Source: CAYVZZ01 sp964456185
GTDB taxonomy: Bacteria; Pseudomonadota; Gammaproteobacteria; Pseudomonadales; Alcanivoracaceae
Length of the DNA stretch: 35,354 nt
Direction of reading: 5' to 3'
Assembly (NCBI GenBank): GCA_964456185.1
Contig: CAYVZZ010000009.1
Location: 1-35,354, forward strand
In this document: positions 1 through 7,303 of the stretch, in pieces
How positions within the stretch are numbered: position 1 is the first letter of the stretch
Layout: every line of letters starts with the position of its first letter
Position numbers and translations under genes: made by a program
The notes under the pieces: generated by a model
Database searches by the model: none
Seen by the model: the letters and a program-made list of their open reading frames with translations, nothing else
Told to the model about the DNA's origin: nothing

Positions 1-459
1 AATGCCCATGATAGGCGCCAGCTCCATGGAACCATACAGCTTGATGATATCCACTTGGCGACCCTGCGAGGCAAAGTAGCGCTTGGCGATGTTGACGAAT
101 TTGGTGGCGACGCGCAGTCGACGATCGGTCGGCATAATGGCGTCTTTTTTAGCAGCCACCATGAGCTTACAACGCGCAATGTGTAAATCTACCGGCTCAT
201 AGAGGCCGTCACCGCCGTGTTCCATCAACACATCTTTACCGGCCACGCCCAAATCGGCCGCGCCATGTTGTACATAAGTGGGGACATCGGTGGCGCGCAG
301 GATAATGATTTTGACATCCTCGCAAGTGGTCGGAAATATCAGCTTGCGCGATGCGTCCGGGTCCTCGGTCAGCTCAATGCCGGCCGTTTTGAGTAGCGGC
401 AGTGTGTCTTTGAGGATGCGCCCCTTGGAGAGCGCCAATATCAGCGGTTTATTACTCAT
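1..459 (-). CDS. hisG: ATP phosphoribosyltransferase HisG, short form, 3' part missing
   Basis: First enzyme of histidine biosynthesis: condenses ATP with PRPP in the cytoplasm. The reading frame starts at the ATG complementary to 457-459 and runs off the left window edge after 153 codons, so the C-terminus is not seen. Recognisable stretches are SKGRILKDTLPLL near the N-terminus, RATDVPTYVQHGAADLGVAGKD in the middle (described here by family similarity) and KLYGSMELAPIMG at the edge. The conserved order and lack of extra N-terminal length fit the short-form HisG that works with the regulatory subunit HisZ; hisZ is not in the window. It lies 12 bp downstream of murA on the same strand, the murA-hisG arrangement known from Pseudomonas, so it is probably cotranscribed with murA. 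Confidence 0.93.
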   Translation of the reverse strand, partial: MSNKPLILALSKGRILKDTLPLLKTAGIELTEDPDASRKLIFPTTCEDVKIIILRATDVPTYVQHGAADLGVAGKDVLMEHGGDGLYEPVDLHIARCKLMVAAKKDAIMPTDRRLRVATKFVNIAKRYFASQGRQVDIIKLYGSMELAPIMGI

Positions 460-471
460 GAAATCTATCCG

Positions 472-1746
472 TTAACCGGGTATGCGGCGAATTTTGGCAC
501 CCAGCAGTTGTAGCTTCTCTTCGATACATTCGTAGCCACGGTCGATGTGGTAGATGCGATCGACCAGGGTTTCTCCTTCGGCAATGAGACCGGCAATCAC
601 CAGCGAGGCCGAGGCGCGTAAATCGGTGGCCATGACCGGCGCGCCAGTGAGTTTTTCCACGCCGTGGCAGATGGCAGTGTTGCCTTCCACCACGATGTTG
701 GCGCCCATGCGGTTCATTTCCTGCACATGCATGAAGCGGTTTTCAAACACCGTTTCCGTGATGGTGCCAACGCCTTCGGCGATGGTGTTCATGGCAGTAA
801 ATTGTGCCTGCATGTCGGTGGGCATGGCCGGATAAGGCGCGGTGCGCAGGGTGACGGCTTTCGGGCGCTTGCCTTTCATGTCCAGCGTAATGCTGGTGGC
901 ATCGGTGGTGATGTCGGCACCGGCTTCTTCCAGCTTGCGCAATACCGCGTCCAACAGCGTGGGATCGGTATCTTTGACTTTGATACGCCCGCAAGTGGCT
1001 GCCGCCGCAATCAGATAGGTGCCGGTTTCGATGCGGTCGGCAATGACATTGTGGTGAATGCCTTTAAGGCTAGGCACGCCTTCAATGGTGAGCGTATCGG
1101 TGCCGACGCCGGTGATCTTGGCGCCCATTTTGTTCAGGCAGTTGGCCAAGTCGACCACTTCCGGCTCGCGCGCGGCATTCTCGATAATTGTCGTGCCATC
1201 GGCCAGGGTGGCGGCCATCAGCAGATTTTCGGTGCCGGTCACGGTGACCGTGTCGAGCACCAGATGCGCGCCTTTCAAACGCCCGTTGCTTTTNNNNNNN
1301 NNNTTAGCATAAATGTAGCCGTTATTGACGTCGATATCGGCGCCCATGGCTTCCAGCCCGCGTAGGTGTAAATCAACCGGGCGGCTGCCAATGGCGCAAC
1401 CGCCGGGCAGTGACACCGTGGCTTCGCCAAAATGGGCGAGCAATGGCCCCAGCACCAAAATCGAGGCGCGCATGGTTTTCACCAGTTCATAAGGCGCATG
1501 CAGGCTCTTGATGGTGGGCGGATTGACCTCGATTTCCATCTGGTCGTTGATGACCAGGTCAACGCCCATGCGGCCGAGCAGGCTGATCAGCGTGGTGACA
1601 TCTTGCAGGTGCGGCAAGTTGCCCACGGTAATGGGGGAGTCAGCCAGCAGAGTGGCCGCCAAAATAGGCAGGGACGAATTTTTCGAGCCGGAAATGCGAA
1701 TCTCGCCTTCCAGTCGGCGTCCGCCATTGATAATAAGTTTGTCCAT
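472..1746 (-). CDS. murA: UDP-N-acetylglucosamine 1-carboxyvinyltransferase MurA
   Basis: Catalyses the first committed step of peptidoglycan synthesis, transfer of enolpyruvate from PEP to UDP-GlcNAc, in the cytoplasm; target of fosfomycin. Visible features are the N-terminal KNSSLP (substrate lysine), the active-site loop PGGCAIGSRPVDLH with the reactive cysteine, ENAAREPEVVDL, the PTDMQAQF segment and the C-terminal DRIYHIDRGYE. As written the frame is 424 codons and contains four unknown residues from the 10-N block at 1294-1303. The family is about 419-421 residues, and joining the flanks with a 2-base overlap restores GYIYAKSNGRLKG and a 420-residue protein, so the gene is intact. It sits 21 bp downstream of ibaG and 12 bp upstream of hisG on the same strand. 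Confidence 0.97.
   Translation of the reverse strand: MDKLIINGGRRLEGEIRISGSKNSSLPILAATLLADSPITVGNLPHLQDVTTLISLLGRMGVDLVINDQMEIEVNPPTIKSLHAPYELVKTMRASILVLGPLLAHFGEATVSLPGGCAIGSRPVDLHLRGLEAMGADIDVNNGYIYAXXXXKSNGRLKGAHLVLDTVTVTGTENLLMAATLADGTTIIENAAREPEVVDLANCLNKMGAKITGVGTDTLTIEGVPSLKGIHHNVIADRIETGTYLIAAAATCGRIKVKDTDPTLLDAVLRKLEEAGADITTDATSITLDMKGKRPKAVTLRTAPYPAMPTDMQAQFTAMNTIAEGVGTITETVFENRFMHVQEMNRMGANIVVEGNTAICHGVEKLTGAPVMATDLRASASLVIAGLIAEGETLVDRIYHIDRGYECIEEKLQLLGAKIRRIPG
1294..1303. other. Assembly gap (10 N) inside murA
   Basis: Run of ten Ns. Reading the minus strand, the flanks are GCT-AA before and AAA-AGC-AAC after. A 2-base overlap of the A runs gives Ala-Lys-Ser-Asn in frame and the usual family length, so no sequence need be missing. 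Confidence 0.95.
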
Positions 1747-1767
1747 GGGACTGTCCGGTTATGGGGC

Positions 1768-2016
1768 TTAGCCCTGTTGCGTCTGTTCCTGCCATTGTGC
1801 AGGGGTGAGCGTCTGCATCTTAACGGCATGGATTTGGCCGCTTTCAATCAGATGGTTGATGCAGCTATATACGGCTTGCTGGCGCTTTACCCGATTAAGG
1901 TCGGCAAAGCTGTCGGCAATGACAGTCAGTTCAATGTGGTCACCGGCACCACTGACCAAGGCTTCGGCACCGTCGATGCCTGCTTCTACCAGTTGTTTGA
2001 TTTCGGAGGCTTCCAT
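1768..2016 (-). CDS. ibaG: BolA-family protein IbaG
   Basis: Small (82 residues) BolA/IbaG-type protein. In this family the protein partners with monothiol glutaredoxins in iron-sulfur handling and is linked to acid stress and envelope homeostasis. The KH-like BolA fold is suggested by the HIELTVIADSFADLNRVKRQQ core and the SGQIHAVKMQTLTPAQW tail with its conserved His, both typical of IbaG (YrbA). It begins with ATG at 2016 and ends 21 bp before murA on the same strand, the conserved ibaG-murA order. Upstream there are 87 bp and then mlaC. The STAS-domain gene mlaB, which commonly sits between mlaC and ibaG, is not present there. Function is assigned by family and neighbourhood. Confidence 0.9.
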   Translation of the reverse strand: MEASEIKQLVEAGIDGAEALVSGAGDHIELTVIADSFADLNRVKRQQAVYSCINHLIESGQIHAVKMQTLTPAQWQEQTQQG

Positions 2017-2062
2017 AAGGCGTTCTCGTGCAATGTTGAATTGCTGCCCATGATACGGATTT

Positions 2063-2087
2063 TGCCGCCAAAAAGCAGTAGGCGGCA
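2063..2087. other. GC-rich hairpin between mlaC and ibaG
   Basis: Inverted repeat TGCCGCC (2063-2069) / GGCGGCA (2081-2087) with an 11-base loop. It lacks a following T tract on the minus strand, so it is not a convincing terminator; it could modulate mlaC mRNA decay or be the scar where mlaB was lost. Confidence 0.35.
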
Positions 2088-2103
2088 GTGAATCCGGTGA
2101 GGC

Positions 2104-2826
2104 TTACGAGGAGGTTTTATCGTTGGATGATGCCGCTTGGTGCTCTTTGAGGATAGAGTTGTCGCCAATCTGTTTGGCCCAATGGTCGATCACCTTGTCG
2201 ATGTCACCATTAAAATTTTGCGCCGATTGGGCAAATTGTTGCTTGAAGGTCTTACCCAAGTTAAGGCCGCTGACGATAACATTGCCGACCATCCATTTAC
2301 CGTCGTCTTTCACCATGGTGTAGGACACGGGAATGACGGTGCCTGAGTCGGTGGTCATTTTCATGCGCACAAAGGCGCGATTGCCTCGGATGTCATCTTT
2401 TTCCATTGGCAGTACTTCAATCTTCTGCCCCTGATACAGGGTGACGCCGGCGGCATAGGTGTCGATCAGGCTTTGTTTGAAGACATCCAGAAAACGGTAT
2501 TTTTGTTCGCGGCTCGCCGAACTAAACCAAGACCCCATGACCAGTCGAGTGATGCGTTTGAAATCAACCAGGCCGGCGAGCTCTTCGGACACAAGCTGTT
2601 TGGCGTAATTCGGGTCACTTTGCAGCTTTTTACGTTCGTTCTTGATGCGTGCGGTGATTTGGTCAATCGCCTTGACGATGACATCACGCGGCGCGCTAGT
2701 GGTTGTGTTGGCGGCTGCTTGATTGGTCTGTGCCTGAGAAGGCGCAGCTGGCGCGTCGGCAGCCATGGCAGGCAGGGACACTAACGAAAAGCTGGCAAGG
2801 AGCAAAACCGATAAACAACGCTTCAT
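2104..2826 (-). CDS. mlaC: Periplasmic phospholipid-binding protein MlaC
   Basis: Soluble periplasmic carrier of the Mla system (Tol-Ttg2 family), which shuttles phospholipids between the outer-membrane MlaA-porin complex and the inner-membrane MlaFEDB transporter. The 240-residue protein has a clear Sec signal peptide (MKRCLSVLLLASFSLVSLPAMAA), an Ala/Thr/Gln-rich linker to about residue 47, then the family core: LVDFKRITRLVMGSWF, YRFLDVFKQSLIDTYA, and the C-terminal GKWMVGNVIVSGLNLGKTFKQQF. It is slightly longer than E. coli MlaC because of the linker and a Ser/Lys-rich tail. Oddly, mlaF, mlaE and mlaD, normally just upstream, are absent: the next gene is the divergent kdsD, 130 bp away. 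Probably first gene of an mlaC-ibaG-murA-hisG transcript. Confidence 0.92.
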   Translation of the reverse strand: MKRCLSVLLLASFSLVSLPAMAADAPAAPSQAQTNQAAANTTTSAPRDVIVKAIDQITARIKNERKKLQSDPNYAKQLVSEELAGLVDFKRITRLVMGSWFSSASREQKYRFLDVFKQSLIDTYAAGVTLYQGQKIEVLPMEKDDIRGNRAFVRMKMTTDSGTVIPVSYTMVKDDGKWMVGNVIVSGLNLGKTFKQQFAQSAQNFNGDIDKVIDHWAKQIGDNSILKEHQAASSNDKTSS

Positions 2827-2919
2827 GACACACCTATTGATAATGGACTTCTTAAGAGGGTTGTTGGTTTTCGTTACGATTTCAAGCCTTTCACAACCCG
2901 AGTTACATAAAATCCTATG

Positions 2920-2925
2920 TATAAT
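2920..2925 (+). promoter_or_regulatory. Candidate -10 box for the kdsD-lptB operon
   Basis: Perfect TATAAT, directly preceded by TG, 31 bp before the kdsD start in the 130-bp mlaC/kdsD divergent region. I find no good -35 hexamer at 16-18 bp, so it may act as an extended -10-like promoter or be a chance match. Confidence 0.4.
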
Positions 2926-2956
2926 ACCCTTCCAGTCTAGCAGAGTGGCGAAATCA

Positions 2957-3925
2957 ATGAGTGACGGCTTTCAGAAAACCGCAAAGCGGGCGCTGACGAT
3001 GGAAGCGGCGGCCATTACCGATTTGGTCGCGACAATTGATGCCAATTTTGATCGGGCTTGCCAGCTTATTATGGGCGCATCGGGGCGTGTTGTGGTTACA
3101 GGCATGGGTAAGTCGGGGCATATCGCACGCAAAATAGCGGCCACCTTGGCAAGCACCGGCACGCCTGCCTTCTTCGTGCATCCGGGGGAAGCCTCCCACG
3201 GCGATCTGGGCATGATTACGCCTGATGATGTGGTGTTGGCGCTTTCCAATTCGGGGGAAACCGCCGAAGTCTTGGCGATTTTGCCGGTCATTAAACGTCG
3301 TGGCATTCATTTGGTATCGATGACGGGGAATGCCCAGTCGAGCCTGGCTCGCCAAGCTGCCGTTCACCTTTATGCAGGAGCCGAGCAGGAAGCCTGCCCA
3401 TTGAATTTGGCGCCCACCTCCAGCACCACCTGTGCCTTGGCGCTGGGTGATGCCTTGGCGATCGCGCTGTTGGAAGCCAAAGGTTTTACCCGTGAAGATT
3501 TCGCGCTATCGCATCCGGGCGGCAGTCTGGGTAAGCGCCTACTATTGCGCGTGGATGATCTCATGCACACCGGCGATGACCTGCCGCAAGTATCCAGCGA
3601 GGCGCTGTTTACCGAAACCCTGCTGGAAATGACCTCCAAAGGTCTGGGTATGACCGCCATTCTCGATGACGATGGCAGTTTGGCTGGCGTCTTCACCGAT
3701 GGCGATTTGCGTCGCCTGTTAATGCAAGAAGGCGACGTGCGTACACGACCGGCCACCGAGGTGATGACGAAAAATCCCGTTACCATTGCCAGCGGTCAAT
3801 TGGCGGCTGCTGCTTTACAGTTAATGGACAGCCGTAAAATTAATGGATTGTTCGTGGTGGATGACGATAACCGCCCCCTAGGGGCGATTAATATGCACGA
3901 CTTATTGCAAGCCGGGGTGATGTAA
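2957..3925 (+). CDS. kdsD: Arabinose-5-phosphate isomerase KdsD
   Basis: Interconverts D-ribulose-5-phosphate and D-arabinose-5-phosphate, the first step of Kdo synthesis for LPS. I place the start at ATG 2957 (MSDGFQKTAKRAL), giving 322 residues against 328 in E. coli; the frame is open for 64 codons further upstream but that part crosses the putative promoter. An N-terminal SIS domain (about 35-170) carries VVVTGMGKSGHIARKIAATL, the HPGEASHGDLG loop and SNSGET. Two C-terminal CBS domains follow (DDLMHTGDDLP and EVMTKNPVTI onward). The stop overlaps the kdsC start by one base (TAATG), so the two are translationally coupled. It opens a five-gene operon running through lptB. Confidence 0.95.
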   Translation: MSDGFQKTAKRALTMEAAAITDLVATIDANFDRACQLIMGASGRVVVTGMGKSGHIARKIAATLASTGTPAFFVHPGEASHGDLGMITPDDVVLALSNSGETAEVLAILPVIKRRGIHLVSMTGNAQSSLARQAAVHLYAGAEQEACPLNLAPTSSTTCALALGDALAIALLEAKGFTREDFALSHPGGSLGKRLLLRVDDLMHTGDDLPQVSSEALFTETLLEMTSKGLGMTAILDDDGSLAGVFTDGDLRRLLMQEGDVRTRPATEVMTKNPVTIASGQLAAAALQLMDSRKINGLFVVDDDNRPLGAINMHDLLQAGVM

Positions 3926-4437
3926 TGTCGCAATCGATGGACAGCAACCGGCTGCGCCACCTGGCGCGTCAATTGCGCCTGATGGCATTCGATGTCGATG
4001 GGGTAATGACAGACGGCAGTCTGTATTACGGTGCCGATGGCGAGGCATTTAAAGTCTTTAATAGCAAAGATGGTCATGGCTTAAAGCGCTTGGCCGCTAG
4101 CGGCGTTACGCTGGCTATCATCACCGGGCGCAACTCGCCGATGGTGGCAAAACGCGCTGCCGATTTAGGCATTCAGCATGTTATTCAAGGGCGCGAAGAC
4201 AAGGGCGATGCGCTGGCGGCCTTGGCCGCGGAGTTGGACATCGCGCAAGCGCAATGTGGCTATATGGGGGACGATGAACCCGATGTGTCCGCATTGGAAT
4301 GGGCAGCACTGGGCTTTTCTGTGGCCGATGGCCATATCAGTGCCCGCGAAGCGGCTTGCCGTGTCACCCAGCTAGGTGGCGGCAAGGGGGCGGTGCGCGA
4401 AGTGTGCGATCTGTTGCTGGTGGCGCGGGGCGCATAA
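3925..4437 (+). CDS. kdsC: 3-deoxy-D-manno-octulosonate 8-phosphate phosphatase KdsC
   Basis: Hydrolyses Kdo-8-phosphate to Kdo in the cytoplasm. It belongs to the capless C0 subclass of HAD phosphatases. All HAD motifs are visible in 170 residues: motif I FDVDGVMTDG with the nucleophile and acid/base aspartates D23 and D25, motif II IITGRNS, the lysine in QGREDKGDA, and motif IV GYMGDDEPD. The C-terminal GGKGAVREVCD loop, which closes the active site of the neighbouring subunit in the tetramer, is present. The start overlaps the kdsD stop by one base, and its own stop abuts lptC directly (TAA then ATG), giving a tight biosynthesis-to-transport operon. Confidence 0.95.
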   Translation: MSQSMDSNRLRHLARQLRLMAFDVDGVMTDGSLYYGADGEAFKVFNSKDGHGLKRLAASGVTLAIITGRNSPMVAKRAADLGIQHVIQGREDKGDALAALAAELDIAQAQCGYMGDDEPDVSALEWAALGFSVADGHISAREAACRVTQLGGGKGAVREVCDLLLVARGA

Positions 4438-5007
4438 ATGAAGACGCAGGTAATCCTGAGTGTTGTTGTCGGCTTGCTGCTGTTGCTGATTGTGTTTGCC
4501 AATTTGCATGATTGGACACAGGACAGCCAAATCGATGAGAGCGTGCTGAACAAAGCGCCTTTGATTATTAGTCATGGGGTGAAGGGCCGTGTTTATGCGA
4601 AAGACGGCCAGCTGAAATACACGTTGCAAGCGGTGCAAGCCGAAGATTTTGATACCAGCAGCCGAGTGCATCTGGTGCAGCCTCATATCGTCATTCATAA
4701 CGATGAAAGCCATTGGGATATTCACGCCAAACAGGGCAAGGTGCAGCTGGGCGGCGGTGAAACCGAGGCGCAGATCATTTTGCTGGGACAGGTGAAAGCG
4801 AACTTGTCGGGCGAACCGGGCGCCAAGGTGACGTCGGACGAGCTGCATTATTTTCCTGATCGCAAAGTGATTGTTAGTCCGGGGCAGGTTTTCATTCGCC
4901 GTTTACAAAACACCCTGCAAGCAGGTGAAATGCATGCCGATTTAATCACCGGCAGATTGCAACTCAGTCAAGGAGTAGAAAGTCATTATGCCGTACCGGC
5001 TTCCTAA
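4438..5007 (+). CDS. lptC: LPS export protein LptC
   Basis: Bitopic inner-membrane subunit of the Lpt machine. It accepts LPS from LptB2FG and hands it to LptA across the periplasm. The 189-residue protein starts at the ATG right after the kdsC stop. It has one N-terminal membrane segment (VILSVVVGLLLLLIVFANL), followed by a periplasmic beta-jellyroll of the OstA/LptC type with YTLQAVQAEDFD and a regularly alternating pattern. The C-terminal 20 bases overlap the start region of lptA, consistent with coupled translation. Sequence identity in LptC is generally low, so the assignment rests on length, topology and its place between kdsC and lptA. Confidence 0.9.
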   Translation: MKTQVILSVVVGLLLLLIVFANLHDWTQDSQIDESVLNKAPLIISHGVKGRVYAKDGQLKYTLQAVQAEDFDTSSRVHLVQPHIVIHNDESHWDIHAKQGKVQLGGGETEAQIILLGQVKANLSGEPGAKVTSDELHYFPDRKVIVSPGQVFIRRLQNTLQAGEMHADLITGRLQLSQGVESHYAVPAS

Positions 5008-5527
5008 AATGCGTCGTTTTCGTTTGCCGCGGCTGCTGATCTTGCTCGGCGGTCTGTTGTTGCCGTTAGCGGCAGCGGCCATAACGCAGGCCGAAATCCA
5101 GCAGTTGCCCTATGAGGTAAAAGCCGATAGTGCGACTTTTGAACAGACCTCTGGCAAGGGCATATATCGCGGAGACGTGACCTTGAGTCGTGGGCCTCAA
5201 GAGCTGAACGCCGACAAGATGACCTTGATTCTGGATGAGCAGCGACAGCTACAACATGTCGAAGCCGTTGGCCAACCGGTGACATTCACTAACGGCATGG
5301 GCGTGAAAGGCAAGGCCGACCGCATGATTTACGATGTGGCTCACCAGACCATGCAGTTGATTGGTGATGCGCATTTGGTGCAACAAGGGCGGCGTTTTTC
5401 TGGCGCGCGCCTGACCTATGACTTGGCGGATAAAACCATCAAAGCAAAAGGTGGTGAGAGTGGCCAGGTGCATCTGGTATTGCCACCGGAGGATACCAAG
5501 AATGCAGCTCCGGAGGGCGGCAAATGA
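4988..5527 (+). CDS. lptA: LPS transport periplasmic protein LptA
   Basis: Periplasmic bridge protein that polymerises head to tail between LptC and LptD to carry LPS to the outer membrane. It has 179 residues if started at ATG 4988; AAGGAG lies 12 bases upstream. A second in-frame ATG at 5009 (MRRFRLPRLLILLGG) would remove seven residues and leave a cleaner signal peptide, so the true start may be there. After the signal peptide (cleavage probably after LPLAAAA) comes the OstA-type domain: YEVKADSATFEQ, YRGDVTLSRGPQELNADKM and a second repeat with KADRMIYDV and FSGARLTYDLADK. It overlaps lptC at its 5' end and lptB by 4 bp at its 3' end (ATGA). Confidence 0.93.
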   Translation: MPYRLPKMRRFRLPRLLILLGGLLLPLAAAAITQAEIQQLPYEVKADSATFEQTSGKGIYRGDVTLSRGPQELNADKMTLILDEQRQLQHVEAVGQPVTFTNGMGVKGKADRMIYDVAHQTMQLIGDAHLVQQGRRFSGARLTYDLADKTIKAKGGESGQVHLVLPPEDTKNAAPEGGK

Positions 5528-6249
5528 GTAAGCTGATCGCCGCCAACCTGGCGAAAAGTTATAAAAAGCGCAAGGTCATTGCCGATGTCTCGCTGCGCGT
5601 CGAGTCCGGCTCGGTCGTGGGGCTGTTGGGACCAAATGGTGCTGGTAAAACCACCTGCTTTTATATGATCGTAGGCATGATTGCGCCAGATCGGGGGCGC
5701 GTGCTGCTGGACGAGGAAGATATTACCGCTTTGCCCATGCACGGGCGGGCGCAGCGTGGCATTGGCTATTTGCCACAAGAAGCCAGTATTTTTCGACGGC
5801 TAACCGTCGAAGACAATGTCATGGCAATTTTGGAAACGCGTCGCGATCTCAGCAAAAAACAGCGCAAGCAGATGTGCGATTCTTTGCTGGAAGAGTTTCA
5901 CATCACCCACATTCGCAAAAGCTATGGCATGAGCCTGTCTGGCGGCGAGCGCCGTCGTGCGGAAATCGCCCGGGGGCTGGCGACGGACCCCGCTTTCATT
6001 TTGCTGGATGAACCTTTTGCCGGCGTCGACCCGATTTCCGTCAATGACATTAAAGACATCGTGCGTCATCTTAAAGACCGCGGCATTGGCGTATTGATTA
6101 CCGACCACAATGTGCGTGAAACGCTGGATATCTGTGATAACGCCTATATCGTCAGCGAGGGGCATATTTTGGCGGAAGGCAACGCCGATAGTATTCTCGC
6201 TAACGAACAGGTGCGTGACGTTTACCTGGGGAAAGACTTCCGTCTTTAA
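5524..6249 (+). CDS. lptB: LPS export ABC transporter ATP-binding protein LptB
   Basis: Cytoplasmic ATPase dimer that drives LPS extraction by LptFG. The 241 residues show Walker A GPNGAGKTT (36-44), Q-loop LPQEASIFRRLTV, signature LSGGERRRAEIARGL, Walker B ILLDEPFAGVDP and the H-loop TDHNVRE. The LPQEASIFR and FAGVDPISV strings are characteristic of LptB rather than of amino-acid ABC ATPases. The ATG overlaps the lptA stop by 4 bp. In most gammaproteobacteria rpoN and hpf follow directly; here the operon ends at lptB and meets the convergent yqcC after 15 bp, with no visible terminator hairpin between them. Confidence 0.96.
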   Translation: MSKLIAANLAKSYKKRKVIADVSLRVESGSVVGLLGPNGAGKTTCFYMIVGMIAPDRGRVLLDEEDITALPMHGRAQRGIGYLPQEASIFRRLTVEDNVMAILETRRDLSKKQRKQMCDSLLEEFHITHIRKSYGMSLSGGERRRAEIARGLATDPAFILLDEPFAGVDPISVNDIKDIVRHLKDRGIGVLITDHNVRETLDICDNAYIVSEGHILAEGNADSILANEQVRDVYLGKDFRL

Positions 6250-6264
6250 GTTGGGTTGGTCGAG

Positions 6265-6582
6265 CTACTGAATCGGTTGATCGAACAGCGCATCAAAGAC
6301 TTTGAGCTGCTCTAATAATTCCTGCCGCTCCGGCTGGTTTTTCCAGGTCTCCTCGGCCAGTGGTGCAATGGAGCAGCTGGCGGGCAAGGCCGCATCGGCG
6401 TCGAGCAGGGCACGAAAACGCGCTACAAATACCCATTGCAACCATTCCTCTAGCGACATGGTGTCGGCAAAGAAAGGTGTTGTGCTTTCAAAAGCCGAGA
6501 CCTCGGGTGGTGTGGTGCTCCAGATCGACAAACGGCGCATTTCGGCTTCGATCTGATCAAGTTGCTGTTTGACGTGGCTCAT
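6265..6582 (-). CDS. yqcC: YqcC family protein (DUF446)
   Basis: Protein of unknown function, 105 residues, matching the YqcC/DUF446 family by the pattern WSTTPPEVSAFESTTPFF-DTMSLEEWLQWVF in the first half and LLEQLKVFDALF at the C-terminus. It has no membrane segment or signal peptide and looks like a small helical cytosolic protein. In E. coli yqcC sits beside the tRNA pseudouridine synthase gene truC, which is not here. The start (ATG at 6582) overlaps the end of the upstream yigB-like gene by 26 bp, so it is likely the last cistron of the DUF484-xerC-yigB-yqcC transcript. Confidence 0.85.
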   Translation of the reverse strand: MSHVKQQLDQIEAEMRRLSIWSTTPPEVSAFESTTPFFADTMSLEEWLQWVFVARFRALLDADAALPASCSIAPLAEETWKNQPERQELLEQLKVFDALFDQPIQ

Positions 6583-7291
6583 TGGCGTTCTCTATTTGCT
6601 TAATCGTGGTGGGGATGTCCGCCAAGTGTGACACCTGATGTTGTGGGGCGGGCAGGTCGTCCGGCCAGGGTTGTTGCACAATGTTCGCCCAAATGGCACC
6701 CAGTCCTGAACGGCGCGCGCCCTCAACATCTTCCAGTGGGTGGTCGCCTATGTGCAGGGCGTCTGCTGCATTAACCCCGGCTTCCGTAAGCGCTGCATCG
6801 AAGAAACCGGCATCGGGTTTTGCCGCGCCAATGCCTTCGGCATTCAAGTGAAAATCGAACAGTCCGCGAATGCCGATACGGTCAAGATTGGCATTGCCAT
6901 TGCTCATGGCGCCTAGCGTGTGGTGTTCGCCCAGCTGGCTGAGCACATCCAATGCCTGCTCAAAGAAATTAACGCGATTCCGCTCGACGTAAAAGGCCTC
7001 GAAGCCATCGGCGGCTGCTTGAGCGGCGGTGGCTTTATCAATGCCCGCCTCGGTCAGTGCCAAGGTCAGTAGATCGGTGCGCAGCTTGGTGAGGTTGGTC
7101 CAGTAATCGCTTTGTGCTTTGATCATGCGGTCGCGCAGTTGGTGTAATGCTGGCACGGATAATTGTTCGGCAATCTCGGGGAAACGCTGCTGCAGGTAAT
7201 CGCTGGAGGCTTGTTCCGCACGCGGAATCACCTCGGCGGTGGCCCAAAGGGTGTTGTCTAAATCAAACGTAATCAGTTGCAATGTCGGCAT
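6557..7291 (-). CDS. yigB: HAD-family phosphatase, YigB-like
   Basis: HAD superfamily hydrolase of 244 residues. Motif I is LITFDLDNTLWAT with both aspartates, motif II is LGAMSNGNA, the lysine sits in GAAKPDAGFFDAAL and motif IV is HIGDHPLEDVEGARRSG. The helical cap after motif I (about residues 15-100) makes it a C1-cap enzyme. E. coli YigB dephosphorylates the riboflavin precursor 5-amino-6-(5-phosphoribitylamino)uracil, and the gene lies next to xerC as here, so a house-cleaning or flavin-precursor phosphatase role is likely. It starts 12 bp after the xerC stop and overlaps yqcC by 26 bp. Substrate specificity cannot be read from the sequence alone. Confidence 0.85.
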   Translation of the reverse strand: MPTLQLITFDLDNTLWATAEVIPRAEQASSDYLQQRFPEIAEQLSVPALHQLRDRMIKAQSDYWTNLTKLRTDLLTLALTEAGIDKATAAQAAADGFEAFYVERNRVNFFEQALDVLSQLGEHHTLGAMSNGNANLDRIGIRGLFDFHLNAEGIGAAKPDAGFFDAALTEAGVNAADALHIGDHPLEDVEGARRSGLGAIWANIVQQPWPDDLPAPQHQVSHLADIPTTIKQIENANEPRQTAT

Positions 7292-7303
7292 AGCGGCAGT
7301 GTA

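Noticed and set aside
278..475. Plus-strand open frame of 65 codons
   Set aside because: It is the antisense shadow of hisG, whose translation matches a known family throughout.
664..1365. Long plus-strand open frame over murA
   Set aside because: Antisense to murA, crosses the N block and shows no family resemblance or ribosome site.
1986..2168. Small minus-strand open frame between mlaC and ibaG, considered as an mlaB remnant
   Set aside because: It overlaps both genes in another frame and shows no STAS-domain pattern.
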